From assembly GCA_943789335.1 (NCBI GenBank), contig CALSTS010000003.1, positions 1 to 64,000 of the forward strand: a stretch of 64,000 bases of DNA, read 5' to 3'. This document shows positions 41,837 through 50,430 of the stretch, one piece after another (the stretch's first letter is position 1; every line of letters begins with the position of its first letter). This DNA is from an uncultured Pseudomonadales bacterium. GTDB taxonomy: Bacteria > Pseudomonadota > Gammaproteobacteria > Pseudomonadales > Pseudohongiellaceae. The notes below the pieces were generated by a model, which saw only the letters and a list, made by a program, of their open reading frames with translations, was not told where the DNA came from and did not search any database. The position numbers were made by a program, and so were the translations under genes.

Positions 41837-43495
41837 TTAAACAATATTTTTAGTTAGAATCTCTTTAGTAAAAAAAGGTTCTAGAGTGCTTATCGCATCT
41901 ACCGGTTCCGGTGGGATCCAAGCATACATTTTGATCACCATTTTTTCAGGCGTAACATCAATGATAGTAAAACCATTCTTCTCCAGTGGAGTAAAAGGTT
42001 CATTCACATCAAGGTCAGTAGGTATTTCAGCACCTACTCCCCTAAATATTGTTGGAAAGCCTGGGCCCGAAGAACCTAAAGATCCAACACAAATACAGCT
42101 TATTGGATTATCTTGCATATCAATCTCACCACTTTTAATGATTTCACCAAAGGCAAAAGCATGTAAATCGCCAGAAGCAATGATAGGCGGCCGATTTTTT
42201 TGAGAACTCAACATTTCCATGACTCGCTGATGTTGACTCCACCAACCTACAGGCCAATATGGTTTTTCAATCTCTGTACCTAGGGAGCCGTCGCTTTGTC
42301 TTACATCGGGATACCAGTCTCCCAACTTACCAGCAGACCAACCAATCGGTGTAGAAGGAATATGCATTAGAAATGCCGTGTCATCAGCGGCTGTTCGAGA
42401 ACTTAACCAGCCCTCAGCATTGACATTAAACAAAGTTGCATTTTCGCCATTGAACGTACTGTAACGTTTAGTATCGTATAGTAATGCTTCAAACAAATTA
42501 CCATACCGAAAGGTACCGTACACTTCTGATAAGCCCGCAATACGATCAGCACTAGAACTACCTTGCAAGTCGTTACGGCGAGTAGAATCTGGTAAGAATT
42601 CAGGATAATAAAGATTTTGAGTAGCACGAGCAGCAGCTAACTTATCTTCTTCCGGGGGCAGTGAAATATAACCTTCATGCGCCTCATCGTTTTCAAACAA
42701 ATCGTGATCATCAGTCAACATAAAAACCGGAACTGAACGAAAACGTACGCCATAAAGTTTGGCGATTTGCGGGTCAACAATTCTTTTAAGGATAGCTTCG
42801 TTGCTTGAACCAATCACAGGCAAAGCAGGATCTAATGTACCAAACTCTGCATACATGTCTAACCAAGGCTGTTTAAAACCTTCTCCCCTGAAAGCTAATG
42901 TCTTTTGATCCCAATATATATGGTCGCCATTGGCAATCACGACATCCGGATTAAAAGATAACCCACGCTCAATTAATTGATGGCGCGATGCCATTTGCAG
43001 AAAATGACGCGAGCCATCATCGCCAACCAAGTCTTCATTGCCACCGGCACAAGTGTAAGCGAAAATTCTAAGATGCTCAGGTTCTGCATTTGGCAATGGG
43101 AATGTTTTTAATGGCCAGGCATCGGTTAATTGCTCGCCATTCACATCTCTAATTTGCAGTTGGTAATTATGATCTGCATCAAGATTCTCAGCATAAAATT
43201 GCCAAAACTGCCCTTCACTATCAGTCATTATTCCCGCTATACGTCTATCATCAATTTGTAGATATGGCGTCTGCGTCAGTGCGGAATTGAAAGATGCTTT
43301 AATCAAAATTTGCTCATGACTAGCAACAGGAATCAGATGAGCTAGATCACCTTGATTCCAATCATTAAGATCAGCTTCACTTGCAACTTCAGCGGGATAA
43401 GCCAAGTTAGACACTGAACCTAAAGCCATATATGAAGAAGTAGCAGATATTATTTGCAATAAGCGACGTCTAGAAAAATATTTAGCTTTGTTCAT
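41837..43495 (-). CDS. PhoD-like exported metallophosphoesterase
   Basis: 552 residues. FSRRRLLQI is a Tat motif, and the signal ends near SNLAYPAE. An N-terminal Fn3-like domain (residues about 55-130) precedes the phosphoesterase core: FAYTCAGGNED, DVVIANGDHIYWD, VPVFMLTDDHDLFEND, PIIASGDLHAFAFGE. The D, NGDH, DDHD and GDLH motifs are the calcium/iron site of PhoD alkaline phosphatases and related phosphodiesterases. The substrate is unknown. It sits between hpaD and hpaI but reads opposite to hpaD, and is separated by 115 bases from the hpaI end of the pathway operon, so it may be downstream in the same transcript. Confidence 0.85.
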   Translation of the reverse strand: MNKAKYFSRRRLLQIISATSSYMALGSVSNLAYPAEVASEADLNDWNQGDLAHLIPVASHEQILIKASFNSALTQTPYLQIDDRRIAGIMTDSEGQFWQFYAENLDADHNYQLQIRDVNGEQLTDAWPLKTFPLPNAEPEHLRIFAYTCAGGNEDLVGDDGSRHFLQMASRHQLIERGLSFNPDVVIANGDHIYWDQKTLAFRGEGFKQPWLDMYAEFGTLDPALPVIGSSNEAILKRIVDPQIAKLYGVRFRSVPVFMLTDDHDLFENDEAHEGYISLPPEEDKLAAARATQNLYYPEFLPDSTRRNDLQGSSSADRIAGLSEVYGTFRYGNLFEALLYDTKRYSTFNGENATLFNVNAEGWLSSRTAADDTAFLMHIPSTPIGWSAGKLGDWYPDVRQSDGSLGTEIEKPYWPVGWWSQHQRVMEMLSSQKNRPPIIASGDLHAFAFGEIIKSGEIDMQDNPISCICVGSLGSSGPGFPTIFRGVGAEIPTDLDVNEPFTPLEKNGFTIIDVTPEKMVIKMYAWIPPEPVDAISTLEPFFTKEILTKNIV

Positions 43496-43610
43496 TTTTT
43501 TAAGCCTGCTAGAGAATATTTTTTTATTTTTTATTTTTTTAAATTTTATTACTAATTTTTTAAATTACTTTAGATTATATAAATTCAGCTTAGCTATTAA
43601 TTCCCAGCTA

Positions 43611-44408
43611 TCAATAACCTGCCAGTTCATTGCCATCGGCATCTTCAATAAATTCTGCCGCCAACTTTTTAGTCGCATTTGAAAAAAGTGCGGTATCAAC
43701 ACCGACACCAATAAACTTTGCGCCGGCTTCAGAATATTTTGCTACCAGGTCTTTAGTAACAGCTAATACGCCTGCTTGTTTTCCGGCTGCCTTAATACTT
43801 TTGATTCCCTGACAAACAGTAGCAACCACTTCTGGATGATCTTGCTGCCCAACATAGCCCATAGACGCAGACAAATCTGACGGTCCAATAAACACCGCAT
43901 CAACACCTTCAACTGCGGAAATAGCATCGATATTTTTTACCGCTGTGACCGTCTCTATTTGCACCATCACACAAATTTCATCATTAGCCTTGTGCAAATA
44001 ATCTGGAATTCGATTCCATTGTGCTGCCCGAGCTAATGCAGTACCGAGCCCGCGAATACCTGCAGGAGGATATTTACACGCTCGCACTATTTGCTCTGCC
44101 TGCTCTGCTGTATCCACCATAGGAATTAGAACAGTTTGCGCACCAACATCCAGTACTTGCTTAATTATCGCTGTTTGCCCTTCTACAACACGCACAATAC
44201 CTGAAACGGGATAAGTCGCTATTGTCTGTAAATGCGCCATGATAGATTGCAAATCAAAAGTGCCATGCTCACCATCTATTAATACCCAATCAAAACCTGC
44301 TCCAGCACATAACTCTCCAACAGTTGTGTTTGGAATACCCATAAATATTCCGAAGAGTTTTTTATCGCCCTGCAATGCTTCTTTAAATTTGTTTTTAGGT
44401 ATTTGCAT
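43611..44408 (-). CDS. hpaI: 4-hydroxy-2-oxoheptanedioate aldolase
   Basis: 265 residues, splitting the last pathway intermediate into pyruvate and succinic semialdehyde. LFGIFMGIPNTTVGELCAGAGFDWVLIDGEHG is the family start, PVSGIVRVVEGQTAIIKQVLDVGAQTVLIPMVDTAEQA carries the catalytic arginine region, VMVQIETVTAVKNIDAI and GVDAVFIGPSDLSASMG hold the metal-binding glutamate and aspartate. No signal peptide, unlike its relative at 37161. It is the last gene of the hpaE-F-H-I run, 33 bases after hpaH. Confidence 0.93.
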   Translation of the reverse strand: MQIPKNKFKEALQGDKKLFGIFMGIPNTTVGELCAGAGFDWVLIDGEHGTFDLQSIMAHLQTIATYPVSGIVRVVEGQTAIIKQVLDVGAQTVLIPMVDTAEQAEQIVRACKYPPAGIRGLGTALARAAQWNRIPDYLHKANDEICVMVQIETVTAVKNIDAISAVEGVDAVFIGPSDLSASMGYVGQQDHPEVVATVCQGIKSIKAAGKQAGVLAVTKDLVAKYSEAGAKFIGVGVDTALFSNATKKLAAEFIEDADGNELAGY

Positions 44409-44441
44409 AATGTCCGTTCTATTAATTAATAATTAATTTAT

Positions 44442-45245
44442 TTAAACAAAATTCACTGATATTTGACCAAGTTTGCCGTAATCCGCTGTCACATGATCTC
44501 CGGCTTTCACTTTTACAGGTGCAGTAAACGATCCTGACAATAAAACTTGACCAGGTTCCAATGAAATACCGTGAGGTGCAAAACGTTTGGCGATCCAACA
44601 TATACCTTGCGCAGGATGACCCAAGACTGCTGCGGCCAAACCAGTTTGTTCAATGACACCATTTAATTCGACAATTGCACCACACCAGCGTAAATCAACT
44701 TCAGTCGGATTAACTTTGAGTCCGCCGCTAATAATACCTGCATTTGCTGCATTATCGGCAATGGTGTCGAACACTTTTCGAGTATATCCAGTCTCTGGGT
44801 TAGCACGCACACTTCGCGCAGCGATAAGCTCAAAGGCTGGTATTACGTAATCAGTTGCATCAAGCACTTCTTCAACGGTGACATTTTCACCCGATAGTTT
44901 CTTTTTCAATACGAAAGCCAATTCGACTTCAATTTGAGGGTCAAGAAAGTCAGCTGCCACAATATCACTGCCATCTTCGAAAGCCATGTCATCTAACAGC
45001 ACACCATAATCTGGGGTTTCTATTTTCATTACGCGCTGCATTGCTCTTGAAGTAAGACCAATTTTATAGCCAATAACTTTACGACCATTCTCGATTTTGC
45101 GTTGAACCCAAGCCGTTTGAACCGCATAAGCATCCTCCATATCCATATCAGGATGAGTCAATGTTAGCGGCGCAATTTGCTGGCGATTCTGCTCAGCTAG
45201 ATAAAGATCGTCAGCAGCTTGCTGAATTTGTTCTTCGGTAAGCAT
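44442..45245 (-). CDS. hpaH: 2-oxo-hept-4-ene-1,7-dioate hydratase
   Basis: 267 residues of the MhpD/HpaH hydratase family with the fumarylacetoacetase-like fold. GYKIGLTSRAMQRVMKIETPDYGVLLDDM is a diagnostic segment. IEVELAFVLKKKLSG and FELIAARSV contribute the metal-binding acidic residues, and GHPAQGICWIAKRF and SGSFTAPVKVKAGDHV complete the active site. It adds water to the dienoate made by HpaF/HpaG. The start is 2 bases after the hpaF stop, so the genes are translationally coupled. Confidence 0.93.
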   Translation of the reverse strand: MLTEEQIQQAADDLYLAEQNRQQIAPLTLTHPDMDMEDAYAVQTAWVQRKIENGRKVIGYKIGLTSRAMQRVMKIETPDYGVLLDDMAFEDGSDIVAADFLDPQIEVELAFVLKKKLSGENVTVEEVLDATDYVIPAFELIAARSVRANPETGYTRKVFDTIADNAANAGIISGGLKVNPTEVDLRWCGAIVELNGVIEQTGLAAAVLGHPAQGICWIAKRFAPHGISLEPGQVLLSGSFTAPVKVKAGDHVTADYGKLGQISVNFV

Positions 45246-45247
45246 AT

Positions 45248-45628
45248 TTATAAATAATCCTGAATATTGTTTTTGTTGAATTTCAAAACGGGTTCTAATT
45301 CTTTCATCTCGAATGATAATGCCATCCCATGCGCATCATAATACGATGAGAAATGCTTGGTAAAAACATCAAAGAATAAATCCGCAGCAGCCTGCTTTTC
45401 TTCCATTGTTCTGCCTACACCTAACAAAATTTGCAAATGGGCAAAACCATGTTCGGGATTACCATCAGCCATGCGATATTGTTCGCAACAATAGCCACGA
45501 CTACGAATACCTTTTAAAGGAAATAGTTTGGTTTCCGCTGCAGCCTGGTGCAAAGCATTAAATAAAGTTTGTATGGAATTCTGATCTTGACCGAGGTTAT
45601 CTGAATATTCTAGAACAAAATGAGCCAT
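45248..45628 (-). CDS. hpaF: 5-carboxymethyl-2-hydroxymuconate isomerase
   Basis: 126 residues of the CHMI branch of the tautomerase superfamily. It begins MAHFVLEYSDNL and has IRSRGYCCEQYRMADG with the conserved arginines, then FAHLQILLGVGRTMEEK. AAGGAG precedes the ATG. In the well-studied E. coli enzyme the residue after Met is proline, the catalytic base; here codon 2 is GCT, alanine. The enzyme may be impaired or use another base. It lies between hpaE and hpaH in the pathway operon. Confidence 0.9.
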   Translation of the reverse strand: MAHFVLEYSDNLGQDQNSIQTLFNALHQAAAETKLFPLKGIRSRGYCCEQYRMADGNPEHGFAHLQILLGVGRTMEEKQAAADLFFDVFTKHFSSYYDAHGMALSFEMKELEPVLKFNKNNIQDYL

Positions 45629-45665
45629 GGTTTTTTCTCCTTAAGCTTGTGTTTCAACGATCTAG

Positions 45666-47183
45666 TTATCGACCTAGCACAGGAACACGATGAGTGCCGT
45701 GTGCGACACAAACATTTTTGGTTTCCATATAGAAATCAAAACTATAATCACCACCATCACGACCAATACCCGACATTTTTATGCCGCCAAAAGGTGAAGG
45801 TAAGTTTCGATTGTTTTCTGAATTAACCCACAGCATTCCTGTCTCAACATTTCTTGCCATGCGCATAGCTCGGCCATTGTTTTCAGTCCAGATATAAGCC
45901 GTAAGGCCATATTCAGTATCATTTGCTATCTCAAGCGCCTGCTCTTCAGTATCGAATTCGATAGCCGTTAACACAGGGCCGAAAATTTCTTCTCTGGCAA
46001 TTCTCATGCTGTTATTAGCTTCAGTGAAAAGAGTCGGCGCAACGTAATTACCCGCACCTAAATCCTCTCGCCTAGCGCCACCGACTAAAGTAGTCGCGCC
46101 ATCTTCTTTGGCAACATCCATATAACTCAGCACTTTTTCAAAATGCCCCGTATGCACAAGTGGTCCAACTTCTGTTTGAGGGTCCAAGGGATGCCCTACT
46201 CGTAGATTTTCAACACGCTCTTTTAAAGCTGCCATAAATTTTTCTTTAATGCCTGACTGAATAAGCAAACGACTCGATGAAGTACAACGCTGACCATTTA
46301 GGCTGTAGATCATAAAAACTACAGCATCCAATGCTCTATCGAAATCAGCATCATCAAACACAATAACCGGATTCTTGCCACCAAGCTCAAAATGCATACG
46401 CTTAAGGGTATCAGCTCCCTGGCGCATAATATGACTGCCAGTGGCCGTCTCACCTACCAGCGCAACTGCTTTAATAGCAGGATGTTCTGTTAAGGCTTTA
46501 CCCGCATCTTCACCAAAACCGTTAACAGTGTTCCAGACGCCATCAGGTAAGCCTGCATCCTTAGCAATATCAGCTAACAACATGGCACTTAAGGGTGTTA
46601 ATTCAGCTGGTTTGTGCACGACGGTACAGCCTGCAGCCAGAGCTGGTGCTATCTTCCAGGTTGATAACATAAAAGGTGTGTTCCAAGGCGTAATAATGCC
46701 TACAGGACCAATAGGTGTGCGAATAGTGAAATTGGTATGTTCTTCTTGATGTAGCGCTAAGCCATTACGAGATTCTGGCGCTTTATCCGCGAAGAAACGA
46801 AAATTCGCTGCCCCACGAATAGCCGCTTGTTTCATAAAGCGAATAGCTTGCCCACAATCCATCGATTCCACTAAAGCAATTTCTTCGGCGCGCTCTACAA
46901 TTTTGTCTGCAAAATGATTAAGTAATTTTTTGCGCTCTGCACCCGGCATATCCCGCCAGTCGGGAAAAGCAGCCTCAGCAGCATTACATGCTCGATCAAC
47001 ATCGGCAGCTGTCCCTCTAACCACCTCACCCAAAGAGCTTTGGTCTGTAGGTGTAGTATTGGTATAAGTTACAGCGCCTGCAGGAACTTCCATCTTGCCA
47101 GCAATAAAATGGCCGGTTGGCTGATCTTTAAATTTCTGTAAATATTTATTCGCTGAATCTAAATTGGTCTCTAACTCACTCAT
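45666..47183 (-). CDS. hpaE: 5-carboxymethyl-2-hydroxymuconate semialdehyde dehydrogenase
   Basis: 505 residues of the aldehyde dehydrogenase superfamily, oxidising the ring-cleavage semialdehyde with NAD. FELGGKNPVIVFDDAD contains the general-base glutamate and NGQRCTSSSRLL the nucleophilic cysteine. ITPWNTPFMLSTWKIAPALAAG and the VGETATGSHIM loop bind NAD. HpaE identity comes from its neighbours. It is the first gene of the minus-strand run hpaE-F-H-I and starts 210 bases from the divergent hpaG, with the palindrome at 47317 between them. Confidence 0.92.
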   Translation of the reverse strand: MSELETNLDSANKYLQKFKDQPTGHFIAGKMEVPAGAVTYTNTTPTDQSSLGEVVRGTAADVDRACNAAEAAFPDWRDMPGAERKKLLNHFADKIVERAEEIALVESMDCGQAIRFMKQAAIRGAANFRFFADKAPESRNGLALHQEEHTNFTIRTPIGPVGIITPWNTPFMLSTWKIAPALAAGCTVVHKPAELTPLSAMLLADIAKDAGLPDGVWNTVNGFGEDAGKALTEHPAIKAVALVGETATGSHIMRQGADTLKRMHFELGGKNPVIVFDDADFDRALDAVVFMIYSLNGQRCTSSSRLLIQSGIKEKFMAALKERVENLRVGHPLDPQTEVGPLVHTGHFEKVLSYMDVAKEDGATTLVGGARREDLGAGNYVAPTLFTEANNSMRIAREEIFGPVLTAIEFDTEEQALEIANDTEYGLTAYIWTENNGRAMRMARNVETGMLWVNSENNRNLPSPFGGIKMSGIGRDGGDYSFDFYMETKNVCVAHGTHRVPVLGR

Positions 47184-47316
47184 TTTTTACACCTGTTTTA
47201 CAAATAGTAGGATTGGTCTTTATGCTAATCATGCAACGTAAATATTTAGCCGATATATAGAATACTTAAATACCTGTACTTAGTTATATGTCTGCTTAGC
47301 TGTCTTGTTTTAAATT

Positions 47317-47332
47317 ACTTAACATGTTAAGT
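47317..47332. promoter_or_regulatory. Perfect 16-bp palindrome, probable HpaR operator
   Basis: ACTTAACATGTTAAGT is its own reverse complement. It lies in the only intergenic region between the divergent hpaE and hpaG genes, 134 bases from the hpaE start and 61 from the hpaG start. MarR-family dimers such as HpaR bind palindromes of this size, and the HpaR gene is part of the same cluster. The binding is inferred from position and symmetry. Confidence 0.7.
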
Positions 47333-47392
47333 TATCTGCAAATTTAATGCAAGAACCACTAAATCATAATCAAAACACACAAGGAGCGCTTT

Positions 47393-48259
47393 ATGCGATT
47401 TTTATCTTTCAATAATCAAGGCTTGGACTCTTGGGGTGCAATCATTGATGATCAAGTAGTTGATCTAGGCAAAATATTAGGTGGAAATTTACAGTCAATA
47501 ATTGAAGAAGGTAGGCTTGACGAAGCAAAAGATCTTGCAGCCCAATCAACACCTGACTACCCATTAGCTGAGGTTAAAATCCTTAAGCCTCTTGCCAGCT
47601 CAGAGAAAATCGCCTGTATCGGTGTCAACTACGCGAATCGCAATGCTGAATATAAAGATGGTAGTGATGCGCCTAAATTCCCAAGCTTGTTTATTCGCAC
47701 GCCAGATTCTTTAACAGCTCATGATGAACCGCTTTGGCGTCCACCTGAATCAGATCAGCTCGATTATGAAGGCGAAATCGTTATCGTGATTGGAAAAGAA
47801 GGAAGACGCATTAAAGAAGAAAATGCTTATGAGCATATCGCCGCTTTGACCATTATGAATGAAGGCACTCTACGCGACTGGGTGCGACATGCCAAGTTTA
47901 ATGTGACTCAAGGTAAAAACTTCGTCAATTCCGGATCGCTCGGCCCCTGGTTAGTTAGCGCCGATGAATTCACCGATGAGCAATATGAAAATATGCGAGT
48001 AACCACAACGGTTAATGGTGAAGTTCGCCAAGACGATACTACGGCCAGCATGATGTTTCCTTTTAAATATATCATTGCTTATTGCTCGCAATTTTTTCAC
48101 CTTAAGCCTGGCGATATCATTGCCACAGGCACGCCAAATGGCGCCGGTGCACGTTTTGATCCACCGAAGTATCTTGTGCCTGGAGACATAATAGAAGTTA
48201 GTGTCGAAGGGGTTGGCACGCTGGTTAACGGTGTTATTGATGAGCCAATTGAATCCTAA
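47393..48259 (+). CDS. hpaG: Fumarylacetoacetase-fold decarboxylase/isomerase of the Hpa pathway
   Basis: 288 residues. ASSEKIACIGVNYANRNAEY is the FAH-domain start. LDYEGEIVIVIGKEGR supplies metal-binding glutamates, TQGKNFVNSGSLGPWLV and GDIIATGTPNGAGARFDPPKYLVPGDIIEVSVEGVG complete the fold. Enterobacterial HpaG is a two-domain protein of about 430 residues; this is a single-domain version. AAGGAGCGC precedes the ATG. It converts the tricarboxylate product of HpaF towards 2-oxohept-3-ene-1,7-dioate. The assignment rests on context, since general FAH hydrolases look the same. Confidence 0.85.
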   Translation: MRFLSFNNQGLDSWGAIIDDQVVDLGKILGGNLQSIIEEGRLDEAKDLAAQSTPDYPLAEVKILKPLASSEKIACIGVNYANRNAEYKDGSDAPKFPSLFIRTPDSLTAHDEPLWRPPESDQLDYEGEIVIVIGKEGRRIKEENAYEHIAALTIMNEGTLRDWVRHAKFNVTQGKNFVNSGSLGPWLVSADEFTDEQYENMRVTTTVNGEVRQDDTTASMMFPFKYIIAYCSQFFHLKPGDIIATGTPNGAGARFDPPKYLVPGDIIEVSVEGVGTLVNGVIDEPIES

Positions 48260-48713
48260 ACCCGATCAAGCTGATCCAAATTTACAATTAAGGGAATTTG
48301 GTAAATCTTTACCGATGACACTGCTTCGCGCTCGTGAAGCAGTGATGAAAAAAATTATACCAACATTGAAAAAACATGATCTCTCGCCACAACAGTGGCG
48401 AGTGATTAGGTTCCTTGAACAAGAAGATGGCTTAGAGATGTCTGAATTAGCAGAGCGCTGTTTCTTAATGGTGCCCAGTCTGTCACGTATTTCTAAAAAT
48501 CTGGAAGCTCGTGGATTAATTAAGCGTTGTGTAGTCGCAACTGATCAACGCCGATCTGAACTTTTCCTTAGTGATTCTGGGCGTTCACTTTATAAAATAA
48601 TTGCACCAAAATCTGCTGAGCGTTATGAACATATCACTCAGCAATTTGGTGAAGAAAAAATAGATATGTTATACGAATTACTTGATGAGCTTGTGGTTGC
48701 ATTAAAAGAATAG
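48240..48713 (+). CDS. hpaR: Homoprotocatechuate operon regulator HpaR (MarR family)
   Basis: 157 residues from the ATG at 48240, which overlaps the end of hpaG by 20 bases; a longer start at 48201 is less likely. FGKSLPMTLLRAREAVMKKIIPTLKKHDLSPQQWRVIRFL is the HpaR signature. ELAERCFLMVPSLSRISKNLEARGLIKR is the recognition helix and VVATDQRRSELFLS the wing. HpaR represses the meta-cleavage genes until the pathway substrate binds. The 47317 palindrome is its likely site, which also makes hpaR autoregulated. Confidence 0.9.
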   Translation: MSQLNPKPDQADPNLQLREFGKSLPMTLLRAREAVMKKIIPTLKKHDLSPQQWRVIRFLEQEDGLEMSELAERCFLMVPSLSRISKNLEARGLIKRCVVATDQRRSELFLSDSGRSLYKIIAPKSAERYEHITQQFGEEKIDMLYELLDELVVALKE

Positions 48714-48767
48714 TCATTTTGACAAAGTAATTCCTTTAAATACTAAACTTTATCTTCGGAGTTCTAT

Positions 48768-49361
48768 ATTAAATACATTAAACTGATTAGCGTATTGATT
48801 ACTTTCAGCTTGTTCATACCAGTAAGCGCTAATGCCCAATTCAGCAATGAAGATATTCAAAGAGCTACATTGCCTTTACCAGAAGAATTACGTGCTGATG
48901 CCACAGTTTTCTTTTATGATGAAAGCGGTGAACGTGTTGTTTTACGTACAGGCACTAACCATGTTGAATGCCAACCAAAACATGTCGATGGCTATACCCG
49001 CTGCTCTTCTACATCCAGCTCTGAACGGACAGACTTCACTGCCCGAATGACTGCACAAGGCATGTCCGGCGAAGAACTCCAAGCAGCATTAGACGAAGCT
49101 GAAATGAACGGCTTACTTCCTCCTCAAGAAATTGGATCCATAAGATATTATCGTTATGAAGAAAATGATCGTATAAATTTGTTGTGGGTAGTCGCCTTAC
49201 CTTACGCTTTGTCTGAAGATATAGGCATGCCCACAGCCAGCCAACGTGAGAACGCTATTGCAGGCATTGGCTTGCCATGGATGATGTTAGAAGGCACATC
49301 TGATGCGCATCTTATGATCCCAATTAATGCCACAGAATTTTCTAACCCAATCAGCCATTAG
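48768..49361 (+). CDS. Exported hypothetical protein, possible ATT start
   Basis: The mature part is clear: after a signal (LITFSLFIPVSANAQ) comes FSNEDIQRATLPLPEELRADATVFFYDESGERVVLRTGTNHVECQP, then a serine-rich CSSTSSSERT, and IRYYRYEENDRINLLWVVALPY. A TTG at 48795 would cut the positively charged signal start. Reading back, ATTAAATACATTAAACTG at 48768 lies 6 bases behind GGAG, and ATT in place of ATG would give a complete signal peptide, xKYIKLISVLITF. The start codon is therefore an ATT or a sequence error. I know no family. It follows hpaR by 55 bases. Confidence 0.55.
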   Translation: MKYIKLISVLITFSLFIPVSANAQFSNEDIQRATLPLPEELRADATVFFYDESGERVVLRTGTNHVECQPKHVDGYTRCSSTSSSERTDFTARMTAQGMSGEELQAALDEAEMNGLLPPQEIGSIRYYRYEENDRINLLWVVALPYALSEDIGMPTASQRENAIAGIGLPWMMLEGTSDAHLMIPINATEFSNPISH

Positions 49362-49390
49362 TTCAAGCACACTATTCTAATGAACACAGC

Positions 49391-49418
49391 GTCCGCAACT
49401 TTGCGGGCATTTTGTTTT
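49391..49418 (+). terminator. Rho-independent terminator
   Basis: GTCCGCA (49391-49397) pairs with TGCGGGC (49402-49408) around a 4-base loop, followed by ATTTTGTTTT. It ends the gene at 49361 and separates it from the convergent cytochrome c gene. Confidence 0.75.
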
Positions 49419-50373
49419 AGTTAGAACTCAGACTTTCGTAATATTCACGAATAGGGTCGAAGGGGCCTAAGCGGTGCTGCTCTTGAGAAAAAGAATCAGC
49501 ATAGGGTGGATAAGGACTGTCTACTGGCTTCAAAGTAAGGTCAGGATAATCAAGCTCAAGATTGCTCTTTACCGGTCTCGGTTTGGAGTTCATATAAGCA
49601 GAAACATCATAGGCTTCATCATCGGTCAAGGTTTCGTCACCTAGAGGCATGCGGGCTTTTATAAAACGAGCAGCAGTGAGAACTCTCGTCATCCCTGCTC
49701 CATTGTTATAGCTATCTGGGCCCCATAAAGGAGGGAAGAGATAACCATGACTAATATCTGTGCTCTCCTTTAAGCCCTCTCCGTTTTCACCGTGGCAAAT
49801 TTGGCAATGCTGCTCATAAACGATTTGCCCAACAGCTATATCAGCTCTGCGTTGAGGCTCTATAAAAGCTGGAGGCTCCACTGCAACTGTTTTAGCTTCG
49901 CTCATCGCCGCATGCTTCAAACCTAGGTCCAAAATATAGGTTTCCATAGCGGCTAGTTCAATACTGTCTCGTGCAAAGGATCTGCCATTCATACTGCGCT
50001 GCATGCAGCCATTAATTCTGTCCTTGAGGTCTCTCTCTTCGTTTTCTCGACCCATAAATCTCGGGTAGCGTGAGGCCGATTGTAATAGCGACAAAGTACC
50101 TGGCTCATTACCTGTGTCGAGGTGACAAGAAGCGCAGTCCAAACGATTACCTGTATAGCGCATATTTGCATCGGGCTGATCGGGCCCAAGTAGTGAGACT
50201 GTATCCCTGAGCAATCTTTCTCCATATTCCGCAGTGACCTCAGGCATCACTTCAGATTCAGTGTTAGATGCCTTACCAAGTACAAAAGTGCCGGCAATTA
50301 CCAGAAGCCCCAACAATACTGGCACGACTATAATTATTATTGATTCAGCGCTTACTTTTTCTTCAGACATCAT
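49417..50373 (-). CDS. TsdA-like membrane-anchored diheme cytochrome c
   Basis: 318 residues. One N-terminal membrane helix (SIIIIVVPVLLGLLVIAGTFVLG) anchors two c-type heme domains. Heme 1 is CASCH in GNRLDCASCHLDTGNEP, followed by DRINGCMQRSMNGR; heme 2 is CQICHGENGEGL. The NGCxxRSMNG segment and this spacing are typical of thiosulfate dehydrogenase TsdA and SoxA-like cytochromes. A carboxy-terminal tail (PYADSFSQEQHRLGPFDP) is extra. It may pass electrons from thiosulfate or another sulfur compound to the oxidase encoded just upstream in the same operon. Activity is inferred; it could also be only an electron carrier. Confidence 0.75.
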   Translation of the reverse strand: MMSEEKVSAESIIIIVVPVLLGLLVIAGTFVLGKASNTESEVMPEVTAEYGERLLRDTVSLLGPDQPDANMRYTGNRLDCASCHLDTGNEPGTLSLLQSASRYPRFMGRENEERDLKDRINGCMQRSMNGRSFARDSIELAAMETYILDLGLKHAAMSEAKTVAVEPPAFIEPQRRADIAVGQIVYEQHCQICHGENGEGLKESTDISHGYLFPPLWGPDSYNNGAGMTRVLTAARFIKARMPLGDETLTDDEAYDVSAYMNSKPRPVKSNLELDYPDLTLKPVDSPYPPYADSFSQEQHRLGPFDPIREYYESLSSN

Positions 50374-50392
50374 TCTTTATCCTGTTACTCTC

Positions 50393-50416
50393 TTTACTTC
50401 TTTACTTCTTTACTTC
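50393..50416. repeat. 8-bp tandem repeat, 3 units
   Basis: TTTACTTC repeats three times, then TTTC, between the CcoQ-like gene and the ribosome site (AGGATAAAG) of the cytochrome c gene. Length change by slippage could alter the spacing upstream of this start; this is speculative. Confidence 0.6.
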
Positions 50417-50430
50417 TTTCTTTTTTAGCT

